Positions 23,501 through 33,354 of a stretch of 64,000 bases of DNA are shown here, piece by piece. How positions within the stretch are numbered: position 1 is the first letter of the stretch; every line of letters begins with the position of its first letter. Position numbers and translations under genes: made by a program. Origin of the DNA: Phyllostachys edulis (lineage: Eukaryota; Streptophyta; Magnoliopsida; Poales; Poaceae); the NCBI GenBank assembly GCA_036346405.1, contig CM070561.1:22724215-22788214 (forward strand), written 5' to 3'. The notes below the pieces were generated by a model. The model saw nothing but the letters and a program-made list of their open reading frames with translations. It had not been told where the DNA came from and did not search any database.

Positions 23501-25829
23501 TCAAGATCTCCTCGGAGGAGGTCTTGGACGGCCCAGATCGATGCCATTGTGCTCGGCGTGCGGCGCACGCATGCGCATGGACAACTTGAGTTAATCTTGC
23601 CGGGACACAAGGAGGTCAGCGAGGTCTTAAATCTTGCGACAAAGGACGGGGTTAAAGGCATTTAAGGCTAACCCCATGATTAGCAATGATTGAGGCATTA
23701 AAAGCAGAGGATCTTTGTCCTAAAAATGACCACAGCGCTGCTGTTCTTGTCCGAGAAAAACCCGGGCGCAAAGAGGTGGTCCTCGCCGCGATCTGGACCT
23801 CATGGCGACATCCAATGGTACCATTGGGTCCGTAATAGCCATGCGCACCCAATGGACCTGCTCTCAACGGCGGCGGCGGCCTAAAACGCCGACGAGCCGG
23901 AGATGGGCGGCGCAAAAGCACACGGCCAAGAGCCAAACTAAAAATTAAAGCTCCGCAACTTCATTCACACAGGTGCCCAGCAACTAGGGACTATCAGGAG
24001 GATTACCTGGAAGTCCAGAGGTGCTGAGGAGGTCGAGGAAGGTGAGGACCGGAGCTGGGGAAGACAAGGAGCTCCACTGCCAACTCCAACTCCAAGCTCC
24101 ACTTTGGCCACCTCTGTAAATGCCCAAAACTAAACAAGGTAGGACTTGGTCACAGAGGTGAATGGCACAAATTGAAGCCTGAGAAAGAGAGAAAAACTCA
24201 GGACCCTTGTCCACCGAGGAGCTCAAGGTGCTCCAACAATGGCGCCAAGGAGAGCTTGGTGGTTTTGAGCTGCATAAGCACGAGAGGTGCAAGCAAGGCA
24301 ACAATGGTGTGTAAAGGAAGCCAAGGCAACAGTGGGGGGTTTTATACCTAGGGCAAAGAGGTCTGGACCACGGGTTAAGCTCATGGTGAGCTTAGCCCAT
24401 GGGAATCCATGGCTTGGACAAGATGGACGGAGACGAGGTAGGTTAGGGCGGGGCATGGCCTAGGGGCGGAAAGAGCGCCACGCATTTAATGCTTGCGGGC
24501 TCGAGCCGTTGGACTTGACAAGGCTCGACTTTCTCCACCGCCATAGCCCTTGCACTTGAGCCCAAGCTAGGAGAAGAACAGTGAAGCTCTCCACCGCTGG
24601 ATTAAGAGGATGAGGAGGTCTGGCCCTCGGATGTGTTTTGAGTTTGAAGCGGTAAGTTTTAAGTGACTAGAGGAGGTCCTGACCCTCCGATTTGGATGGG
24701 GAGGTCGTGGCCCTCCGATTTGATTCTTGCGGATCGCAAGTGAAAAAAGGGACGGGGAGGTCCAAAGCGTTGTATCTAAATCAGCAGTGCGGACCTCTGG
24801 GAGGACTTAACGCGACTTTGATAAGAGAGGGGGAGGTCATGGCCTTTGGATTTAAATCCAAGGGCACACAACTAAAGGGAGGTTTTGAGCTTGCGCATAG
24901 CGCCTGAGAGGTCATGGCCTTTAGATTTAGATCTAAGACTCACGACCTCACATGGGTGGGAGGTCGATCGCACAAGGCCTTTGGGAGGTCGTGGCCGTGG
25001 ATTTTAATCCAGCGGCGCACAACACATGATCTTGAGGGAGGTCAGTGCGCTTGATAGCGAGAGGAGGTGGTGGGCTGTTGGATCGATCCAGGCTGCGACC
25101 TCAAGTGAGTCTGAGGAGGTCGATGGTTCGATGGCGAGGAGGTCATGGCCATGGATCTTTGATCCAGCGGCTATGACCTCGCCTGAGTGGGAAGGAGGTC
25201 TTATGAGTGGTTTGAGAAGGAGGTCGTGATCGTTGGTTTTGAATCAGCAGTTGCGACCTCCACAAATGAAAGGAGGTCTAGCTGAGCCAGGGATGTGGTT
25301 GGGCTAGACCAGTTTGGAAAATGGCTCAGCCCAAGGAACAGTGCAAGCTTGAATTTCAAATTTTTAACAACTGAGCCTTTGCAGAAATATTTGAGCTAGC
25401 AAATGAACTCCAATTTTCATGAAATTTTAACTGGAGCTTCCTGACATTAAGATTAACCTTACATAAAATTTCCAGAGGTTTTTATGTAATGCATTTTTCT
25501 CAGGAAATTCAATAAGGCTGTTCAAGGAATTGTTTTACCTCCAAAAATTATCAAACAAGTTTGAAAACTCATGATATGTTTCAGAGAGGTCCCGCATCAA
25601 CTCAAGGACCAAGGAAGATTATTTCCAAAGGTTTGGCACATGAGTTGTGACAAATGGAAAAATGAGTTTGACTTTTGGTCAACAAGAACTTTGTGTTTTT
25701 GGATAACACAACTCTTGGACAAGGATTACATGTGAGTTTAGGAGATTTAAGGTGTGAGAAAAAGTTTTAATTTCTACACATTTAATTACATTTGAAACAA
25801 ACACCTGTTTAGGTATTTGGGATGTTACA
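20597..25829 (-). repeat. Gypsy-1 5' LTR (right in this window)
   Basis: Same termini as the left LTR: TGTGAGGACC at 20597 and GGGATGTTACA at 25829, followed by the GTGGC target duplication. It carries an extra block at about 23025-23205 with ACCTCC and GGATCTTGGATCCAAGATCC palindromic sequence that is missing from the left copy. Several positions where the left copy has GCGC read CTTG here. Confidence 0.9.
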
Positions 25830-26866
25830 GTGGCATGAAAAGTTCGACAGAACTTTAACATCTGTAGGCTTTATTGTGAATGAAGCTGACAGATGTGTGT
25901 ATTATTGCCATGGTGGGGGCGAGGAGTCATTCTATATGCGTATGTTGATGACATCTTGATCTTTGAGACCAACCTTAATGTGATTAAGGAGGTCAAGAAT
26001 TTCTTGTCTCGAATTTTGAGATGAAAGATCGGGAGTAGTGATGTTATCTTGAAGATCAAAATTTGTTGAGAGGTGATGATGGTGGGATTACATTGTTGCA
26101 ATCCCATTATGTGGAAAAAGGTTATGAGTCGTTTTGGTTATAGCGACTACAAACCCTCTCAACACCTTATGATCCTAGCGTGTTGCTTAGGAAGAATCGG
26201 AGAATAGCCGAGACCAATTGAGATATTCTCGGATAATTGGTTCACTCATGTATTTAGCTAAGCGTTGCCGAGCTGGCATCTCGTTCTTGTGAGCAAACTA
26301 AGCCGTTTTGTTTCCAATCAGGAGATGATCATTGGCATGCTCTTGAGAGGGTAATCGCTATCTAAAGGGTACTATGAGCTATGGCATTCATTATACGGGT
26401 ACCCTAAGTCTTGGAGGGTTATAGCGATTCAAGCGGATATCGTCTTGATAAGATTAAGACCACAAGTGGATATGTCTTCATACTTGGAGGTGGCGCTGTT
26501 TCATGGAAGTCTTGCAAGCAGACTATCTTAACGAGGTCAACAATGGGCGAACTCACGGCATTAGATCTTGCCACTCTTGAAGTGAATGGCCGTGAGCTCT
26601 TGATGGATTTGCGGTGGTTGAAAAATCGGTGCGGCTATTACGATGTTGTGACAATCAAATTGTGATTGTCAAGGTATGATTCTAAGGATAATATGAAGTT
26701 ATCAAGACATGTGAAGAGAAGATGAAGTCATCGGGAAAATGAGAAACTCGAAGTAATAGCTTTGGATTATATCCAAACGACTAAGAATCTGAGATCCTTC
26801 ACAAAGGGTTTATCACGGAATGTGATAGACAATGCATTGAGGGAGATGGGTTTGAGACCCACGTGA
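25830..26866 (+). pseudogene. Copia-1 pol, second part (C-terminal RT and RNase H)
   Basis: Continues the RT codon frame cut at 10347 (HEKFDRTLTSVGF, then ADRCVYY). The region where the catalytic YVDD should be is frameshifted near 25937. Traces of the following DDILIF, NVIKEVKNFL and EMKD are visible in another frame. RNase H is recognisable at 26411-26665 (YSDSSGYRLDKIKTTSGYVF, GGAVSWKSCKQ), and the usual C-terminal FTKGLSRNVIDNALREMGL ends with TGA at 26864-26866. It is inactive through several frame breaks. Confidence 0.82.
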
Positions 26867-27409
26867 GTTAGACCATAGTGGTAACCCATCCTATGTGATC
26901 GGAAATCCCGTGAAGTAGGATTGGCGAAACAAGCTATTGGTTAACTGGGAGGAGAGTACCTTTATAGACCCACTCTATTGGAGATGCAATTCTCTCCTAA
27001 ATCTGTATGGCAGGTTGATTTTTATCTTAATGTGTTCTGTGACTTGTTAAAGCAAAGATGCTATCCTACAGAGCAGCCTTGAAAGAACATACCTATATGA
27101 GCCCGACTGCTAGTCACAGTCTATGAAATAGGGTAATTTCTAGGAAGCTCATGAATAGGCCAGGAGTATGACTTATATGCTCCAACCCGCGGGGATGCCT
27201 GACAGCCTAGTATCAATTAAGGACTTAAGTGAAACTTATTCACATAAAACTGTCAATTCAAGGCTTAGTCCATTGTGCGATTACGGATAAGTGTAACCAT
27301 TCTAGAGTGGATGTTCAACCTTAACTGGTCTCCATCAAAACACTGGTATATTAAAACAATACTATGGATCAAGGCATTTGACATGTGCCCTTGGGATCTG
27401 GTGGGGTAT

Positions 27410-27923
27410 TATTGGAATTAATATGGGCTAGGCCCAAATTTATATTCTAATTAATTCCTGATAAATCTTAAAGGCCCATGTGTATATGCTAAAACTGTTT
27501 AGTCCCACATGGAGGGATGAAGGGGGGTTACACCACTTTATAAGGTGGAACGTGGTAGCCCCTCTTGTGGAATTGGAAAGCGCCATCACTGCCTTGGCGC
27601 ATTCGCCGAGCCGAGCCGTCTTGTCTTGTGGCGTGTCGAGTCTTGGCGTGATTTTCTTTATCTATTCGAAAATCGAAACGCACTGACTCGTAATTGATGG
27701 CGAATCAATGACAACCGTTGGTCTCTGGTCTCTTTATTTTTGGCGAACAGAGTTCTGGTTCATGATGGTGACTGTTGGCCTTTGGATTTTCTGGCGACTG
27801 TTGGCCTTTGGACTGTCCGGCAACTGTTAGCCATTGGACTGTCTGGTTCTGGCCATAAAAGGAACAGAGTTCTGCTCCTTCTGATTTTTTCCACAATACA
27901 GAACCTCTACAGTTTTGTTGCTG
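27410..27923 (+). repeat. Right LTR of Copia-1, truncated
   Basis: Starts TATTGGAATTAATATGGG (the terminal TG mutated to TA) after a purine run at 27400-27406, and follows the left LTR to TTTTGTTGCTGT near 27923. An internal block at about 27675-27840 with three variants of a GACTGTTGGCCTTTGGA unit is absent from the left LTR. A CATAAAAGG TATA-like box lies at 27854-27862. The LTR is joined abruptly to inverted CBP60 intron 5. Confidence 0.8.
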
Positions 27924-28490
27924 TATATAGACAGCACGTATTGTTATATAATTCGAGATATAGAGATGGAATTCATGTATGGACACCGGAGTCACTGTGC
28001 TAGAGATATATTACCCTCTTGAGCTTTTCAGGGTTAAAGGTGTGCAGTTTCAGGAAGTCCTGCACGTTCTTGATTTCTTCGGACTCCAGCCTCTCATGGA
28101 TCGGCCCTTCTTTTCGGATGTTCTTCAGCCTTCATATCTCATCAGTAAGGCGTGGTGGGAAATGCTTCTTGTACACTGTTCAAGTGTTAAATAAAAGAAC
28201 TCTGATCATACTTATCCATGACCAAAATTAGAGCACTGGACTCACATTCGCCGCGGTGATCTTTCACCATGAAGCTCTGGCTCACCGCCTCCCGGATCCT
28301 CGGCCCGCGATAGCTCCCACCCACGGCGCGCGCGCCGATCCTGAACCTACGGCTCCTGATCCAGCTAGAGTTGTCGGTGAACGACACGTTGTCGATGATG
28401 GCGACACCATGATCAGACAATGTTACATTCAGAGTGCCCACGAGCAGTGGCCTCCTGCCTTCTCTCTCCCTCACAATTGCACCACAGTTT
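27924..28490 (-). pseudogene. Inverted CBP60 fragment (3' part of exon 4, intron 4, exon 5, part of intron 5)
   Basis: The minus strand matches copy 1 positions about 2010-2610. Exon 5 occupies 28015-28175 with the same 161-bp length. Intron 4 is 28176-28255, about 26 bp shorter than in copy 1. The exon 4 piece runs 28256-28490 and encodes REREGRRPLL, FTDNSSWIRSRRF and KDHRGE with a few substitutions (VRAV to ARAV, QRFT to QSFM). Introns are retained, so it arose by DNA rearrangement, not retroposition. It is inverted relative to copy 1 and to the other parts of copy 2, and lacks a promoter, exons 1-3 and exon 6. The plus-strand open frames over it are just its antisense. Confidence 0.9.
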
Positions 28491-29466
28491 AGTAAAATAG
28501 TTCTAACTTTTTCATCCGAACTCCAAATTCAACCAACCAAAACTTTCTGGAATTCTCACGAAAAATCCTACATCTCCCTAGTTATGAAGAACCTATGATT
28601 CTATCGGTTTCTACCCCGTTTCTTTCTCCAAATACCATCCCAAAATCTGTTAGGACAGTCCGCTCTACAATTTTATGTATTTAATTTTAAAACTTTAAAA
28701 TATATGAACGATACTAGTTCTAAAAACTATATAAAATTTTCTAAATTATTCAAGTTGTCACCATATTTTAATTTTATCATCTACTATATGAAACTGTCTC
28801 ATCTTCACGACATCTGGCAGTTACGTCCAAATTCTGGATAGCGATCTTCACGAGGCTGTATCTTTATGTTTGCTACTCCTCTTCTAATGACCAGACTTTC
28901 CTGCAAAACTAACGAGATTATATAACTTTTCTCCAACTGGGCCGATCTCTGAATCTGAGCCTAAATACCCCGAATCGCCACCGCAATGTTCTGTGTCCAA
29001 TCTTGACGAACTAGGGTAGATTGAAAACTAACTTTCTCCTAATCAAAACGACCTACAAACTTAACAGTGGCTAATCCATGGTAAAATCTAGGAATTAACA
29101 GGGTTTACCTATGACGATCACGACGAATTACGAAAACCCGTGAAGGCCTCATCTTTTCCTTCCTTTTCTTCTTCTTCTCCTCTCCTTGCTTCTCTCCTCC
29201 TGCTTGCTTTCTACTCCCCTCAGCAGCAGCACTGGCTGTCAGGCTGGCAGCGTGGTAGCAGGCAAGGGCGGCGATGCCCTAGGGCAAGGGGCAGGGGAGG
29301 CGTGCGGTAGTGCACGCGCCTCGACCTTTTTTTTTTGTTAGCTTCGGTCCACCTTGGGCCACGGTGTCGTGGGCCGAAAGCCCATGGCCCAGGTTTTATT
29401 CCTTTTGCAAAAAGTCCCATCTAAATCCTTTATAACTCATTCTTTAATGTATTTCGGGATATTATA
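28491..29466 (-). mobile_element. Part of the intron-6 solo LTR in CBP60 copy 2
   Basis: Collinear with about 3915-4777 of copy 1, from AGTAAAATAG to the LTR start at 29466, followed by the target duplication GGACA (29467-29471). The GC-rich end differs: an extra stretch of about 120 bp lies around 29325-29450. The far (3') part of the LTR and the upstream intron are missing because of the junction at 28490 with the inverted exon fragment. Confidence 0.82.
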
Positions 29467-29523
29467 GGACAATCATGCAGTTTGCTTCTTAATTTATTAT
29501 ACGTCTGATCACACTTATGGTAG

Positions 29524-30101
29524 TTCCAAGTGAAGTAACTGGCTCTTCAGCAGCAGCAGTGGGATCAGTTGGAGGAGGCTGCAACAAGCAGGATAGTCTC
29601 CGATGCAAGAAATGGCCTAGTGACATCAGGTGATGCAATTTTTTTTGTTTTTTGAGAACTTAGCAGGCGGACTGCTAAAATTTCATTAAGAAGGGTTTAA
29701 AACTGAAATTTTAGCAGCCTGCCTACTAATTTCATTAAGTAATGCAATATTCAGAAGCACGCAGCTACACAATCCGCGCATAGCTAGTTAGCTACTTTCT
29801 TAGCTAGTTAGCTAAGTAGTCATGATGATTAGTTTTTCCTCCGCTTGCAGGCCATCTTGATCTAGCACAGATGCCAATGCCAGGTAGCTCATCGCTACTA
29901 CAACTCAGCGAGAGCCAGGACGTGAGCATCAGCTCAGGAGGGCCTCATGAGAGCACATCATATCTTGACACCATGGGAGGAGCAGCTATGACCACCAATT
30001 CTACAGCAGCTGATGGTGCTGCATACTTGAACCCATGCATGGAAAGTGATGATGGCTTGATCATCTGGAATAGCAGTTCAGTGTGGGACCGAGTTGACTA
30101 A
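29524..30101 (+). pseudogene. CBP60 copy 2, exons 7 and 8
   Basis: Exon 7 is 29524-29629 and exon 8 is 29851-30101, with preserved GT-AG borders. Relative to copy 1, exon 7 has a nonsense change (TAA at 29536-29538, the fifth codon) and a 3-bp deletion, so it cannot be translated in the CBP60 frame. Exon 8 remains open to the normal stop with a 3-bp deletion (one T of STTSYL) and substitutions such as YWNPWM to YLNPCM and QVD to RVD. With exons 1-3 and 6 missing and 4-5 inverted, this copy is a pseudogene. Confidence 0.9.
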
Positions 30102-31611
30102 TACAAGCCCTGTTTAGCTCTCCATTTTTGCACAAATATCCCACCTTTTTCATTCTAGCTACTTCTTTTTGCAGCATCCTGCTGTTCTTTTGTTGTGCGG
30201 TTCGCAGCATGATATATACTGCATGTCCATGCAAACATTCAGAGTCTAGCTACGTAATGCCCCCAAATTCTAGGACAGTTAAACTCTTCACCCGATAATT
30301 ACTTAATAGCCTAATCTTTGCCACCACTGCTACACCCCAAACAAATTTTCTAGCATCGCCACTGATAATATGACACTAGTACACATTACGCATCTAAAGA
30401 ATTTTGAAGCTAACCTACCATTATTTTATTTGCTAAAAATATATCACTACACATGAAGTTGCTTGCTAACTTATCATGGTTTTGAAAGTACACGAATAAA
30501 AGATAATGCTAGAGACTCACCGTCGTTGTCGATGCGAAGACACTTTCTTTCCCCCCTCCCCCTCTTCCTCTCCTCTCTTTCCCTCCCCCTCTCCTCTTTT
30601 CCTTCCTCTCTTCTCACACTCGGCCTCTAGAAGAAAAAAAAGGCGAGCTCGCCTCGGCCGGGCGCGGGCGCGTCTTATAAGCGCTGCTAGTCGTCCAACC
30701 GTTGGGCGACTAGGGCCCAAGGTTGAGCGACAGGTGTCCTAGTCGCTCCTCTGTTTGGCGATTTGGAGGCCAAGGGCCTAGTCGCATAACGGTTAAGCGA
30801 ATTGGAAACTTATCGCTCACCTGTTGGGCGACTAGCCTATGTCGCCCAACAGTACGGCGACTAATGATTATTTCTGTCAAAAAAAATAAAGTGATATTAT
30901 TTATGCAATTCTGAATAAAAAATAGATTATTTTAAAAAATCTGCAGTAGATTATGTTACACTTTCGACTTTCGACTTGTTTGTTGTTCCAAATAATTTGT
31001 TAAATTTTGATTTTACTGTTTTTCCAGTATTTTCTAAAGTTTCTGGACCATCTAAATAGTTTAACTAATCTAAGGCAATAAATTTATTAAGAAGATTGAC
31101 ATAATTATCTATAGTTATTTAGTCAAATGAAAAAAAATACAGAAACACGGTTAGCTTATCATAAATAGTCAAATTTGTTGTAGTGATGCAAACCATGAGT
31201 TAGATGCAATCATGCAAAGCACTTTGACTTGATTACAAAATCAACAAAGAAACTCCCTAAAAATTTTCTTGAAGGTAGTTTTAAATAACATGCATCCATT
31301 TAAATTTTTTTTTAGGAGAAACAAAAAGAGAAATCCTTGACAAACTGTTAGTTAGAAACAAATGGGGGGGAAAACAAAGGTTCCTACTGACAAATTAAAT
31401 ATTTCTCTCTGCTAATTTGTTTCGATTTTAACATTAAAATTTTGAAAGGGGTGGTGAAAACCTCCATAACTCTTCAACTTTTTTTTGTGTGGAAATTTTC
31501 GGGTTAATTTGGTGCTGATACAAAATAGTTTACATGATTGCACCTAACCATTGTTTGCGCCAGATATAAACCAAATATCTTAAATAGATCTAAGCTGCAC
31601 ACACTACTACA
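30102..31611 (+). other. 3' flank of CBP60 copy 2
   Basis: No gene. Collinear with 5368-6630 of copy 1, including the CT-rich block (30545-30615) and the TCGCC/GGCGA module cluster (about 30685-30865, one module more than copy 1). It continues past the Copia-1 insertion point (31458) into sequence not present elsewhere in the window, and ends where the CACTA relic begins. Confidence 0.75.
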
Positions 31612-32733
31612 CAAAACATCATCACAGACGGTTCTAAACCGTTATCACAGATGGTGTTGTGAACCGTCTTTATTTATGTGTCTATGATAACAGGCGGTTA
31701 TCATAGACGGTTTTAAAATAAATGCAGGTGAAAATAACTATCCTGAGCGGTTCTTATTCGAAACCGTCTGTGAAATAGACTGTCACGGACGGTTCTAAAT
31801 CTATTTCACGAGCGATTACGAATAAGAACCGTCGTGATAGCTATTTTGAAAAAATCGGATTGCTTCTTGTTGCTCAAACTCGCATGAGAACTAAGCGGCT
31901 TCCTCGTTACTTGTCGGTACTGCAGCGCTTAGATTGGAAAAAGAGGAAGAAGAACGATATATATCAGATCACGGTGAGTACACCAGAGAAAACCCGCATC
32001 ACCACAACACCATCATCACCATCCAAATCTGACCAAGCAAGGTACTCACCATCTTTCCCCTCCCACTATTATTTTGGCCTTAGCTGAACCAACTAGGTGA
32101 ACCAACCCATTCCATCATAACACTAACAATAGCCTATATCATCATCCATTCCTACATAGCAGAGCAAAGGGTAGAGAGAATATTTAGAGAGGAGTAGTAT
32201 TGTACCTCAGTAAGCCATGATAGTCCACCTCCAACGCCTCACCATGCATGCATAACTAGCATCACAAATCAAAACGAATAAATGAAGATTGCACGTACAA
32301 ACCAATATAACCAAGGGGAGGGGGAACGAACCCATGAGGAGGGACCAAGCCCAGGCACAAGGCGGAGGCCTTCCAGTAGCCGGAGCCGGTGGCGCGGTTG
32401 GGGCGGACGCCGTTGGGATACTTGTGGTCCCGGGGCTGAAGAAGTACCACTCACCCTCCCCATGGAAGACAAGGCTGGGGTGGCCTCCCGCCATTAGGAT
32501 ATTTAAGGAGAACGCCAAAATATTTTGCCTCCCGTGTACGCGTTCAAAATTTTAAACTCCCGCACTGCAAATCACAGATGGTTCGTATCAAAAACCGTCT
32601 GTGATGACATATCACAGACGGTTCTTAATACGAACCGTCTGTGATAAGTCTCATCACAGATGGTTCTTAATACGAACTGTCTATGATAAGTATCTCATCA
32701 CAGACGGTTTGTATTAAAAATCGTCTGTGACTT
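31612..32733. mobile_element. CACTA-type transposon relic with subterminal repeats
   Basis: Begins CACTACTACACAAAAC, the hallmark terminus. Within 230 bp follow several direct and inverted TCACAGACGGTT / AACCGTCTGTGA words, and another cluster of at least seven occurs at 32570-32733. The second terminal CACTA end is not found; the sequence runs into a minisatellite and then CBP60 intron 7. The middle (31858-32560) is more GC-rich and contains a NAC gene fragment. No transposase is present, so this is a non-autonomous, end-deleted element. Confidence 0.75.
32367..32459 (-). pseudogene. NAC-domain gene fragment captured in the CACTA relic
   Basis: On the minus strand, GEWYFFSP (near 32458-32434) is followed after a one-base frame change by RDHKYPNGVRPNRATGSGYWK (to 32367). 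This is the well-known NAC subdomain C/D signature of plant NAC transcription factors, normally read without interruption. The original CCCCGGGAC has probably lost one C. Only about 30 codons are recognisable, and the neighbouring frames on both sides do not look like NAC. The fragment cannot make a functional protein; capture of host exons is common in CACTA and Mutator elements. Confidence 0.85.
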
Positions 32734-33000
32734 GGATTTTACCATGACTTGAAATATTTCTTACCCTCGGATTTTACCATGGCAATACAAACCGTCCGTG
32801 ACTTGGATTTTACCATGACTTGAAATATTTCTTACTCTTTGATTTTATCATGCTTGGAGTTTTTCTTACTCTCTGATTTTACCATGACTTGAAATTTTCT
32901 TTACTCTCTGATTTTACTATGGTTTAGAATTTTCCTTACTCTTCGATTTTATCATAGCTTGAAATTTTCCTAACTCTTCGATTTTACCGTGGCTTAGAAT
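32734..33000. repeat. Minisatellite, period about 40-44 bp
   Basis: Around seven degenerate units of a GATTTTACCATGACTTGAAAT...TTTCTTACTCT type stand in tandem. One early unit contains a CACTA-type AAACCGTCCGTGAC word, so the array may have grown from the internal edge of the transposon. It ends where similarity to CBP60 intron 7 starts (AATTTCATTAAG). Confidence 0.75.
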
Positions 33001-33100
33001 TTCATTAAGTAATGCAATGTTCAGAAGCGCGCATTCCGCACATAGCTACTTAGCCAGTCAGCTGAGTAGTCATGATCATTAGTTTATCCTCCTTTTGCAG

Positions 33101-33354
33101 GCAATCTTGATCAAGCACAGATGTCAATGCCAGGTAGCTCATCGTTGCTGCAGCTCAGCGAGAGCCAGGACGTGAGCATCAGCTCAGGAGGGCCTCGTGA
33201 GAGCACCACATCATATCTTCACACCATGGGAGGAGCAGCTATGACCACCAATTCTACAGCAGCGGATGGTGCTGCATACTGGAACCCATGGATGGAAAGT
33301 GATGATGGCTTGATCATCTGGAACAGCAGTTCAGTGTGGGACCAAGTCGACTAA
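33101..33354 (+). pseudogene. CBP60 copy 3, exon 8 only
   Basis: Exactly the 254-bp length of exon 8 in copy 1, preceded by about 100 bp of intron 7 with the TTTTGCAG acceptor and open to the normal TAA. Differences from copy 1 are few (PHE to PRE, YLDT to YLHT, MTSN to MTTN, LINW to LIIW); the last two are shared with copy 2. No exon 1-7 sequence lies upstream, only the CACTA relic and minisatellite, so it is an orphan exon. About 150 bp of 3' flank matches copy 1 before similarity ends near 33505. Confidence 0.92.

Larger units (their letters stand above)
10348..25829 (-). mobile_element. Gypsy-1: Ty3/gypsy chromovirus-like LTR retrotransposon, nested in Copia-1
   Basis: A 15,482-bp element on the minus strand. 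Read in its own sense it begins TGTAACATCCCAAATACC (25829 downward) and ends CCGGGGTCCTCACA (at 10348). It has LTRs of 5,233 bp (20597-25829) and 5,101 bp (10348-15448), a tRNA-Met-type primer site at 20581-20593 and a purine tract next to the left LTR. The internal region encodes gag and pol with integrase followed by a decayed chromodomain, as in the Tekay/Del chromovirus lineage. Lineage is inferred from long LTRs, the termini and similarity to Gypsy-2. The coding part is heavily broken. Confidence 0.9.
6631..27923 (+). mobile_element. Copia-1: Ty1/copia LTR retrotransposon interrupted by Gypsy-1
   Basis: The left LTR starts TGTTGGAATTAATATGGG at 6631. A related right LTR starts at 27410 and is cut off at 27923. 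Between them lie gag, protease, integrase, reverse transcriptase and RNase H in Ty1/copia order on the plus strand. The reverse transcriptase is split at 10347/25830 by Gypsy-1; without it the element is about 5.8 kb. Coding regions hold stops and frameshifts, so it is not autonomous. It sits in the 3' flank of CBP60 copy 1; the right-hand flank expected there is missing, so the right end was lost in a rearrangement. Confidence 0.85.

Noticed and set aside
27979..28492. Plus-strand open frames over the inverted CBP60 block
   Set aside because: They are the antisense of CBP60 exons 4-5 and of the intron; the minus strand carries the recognisable protein.
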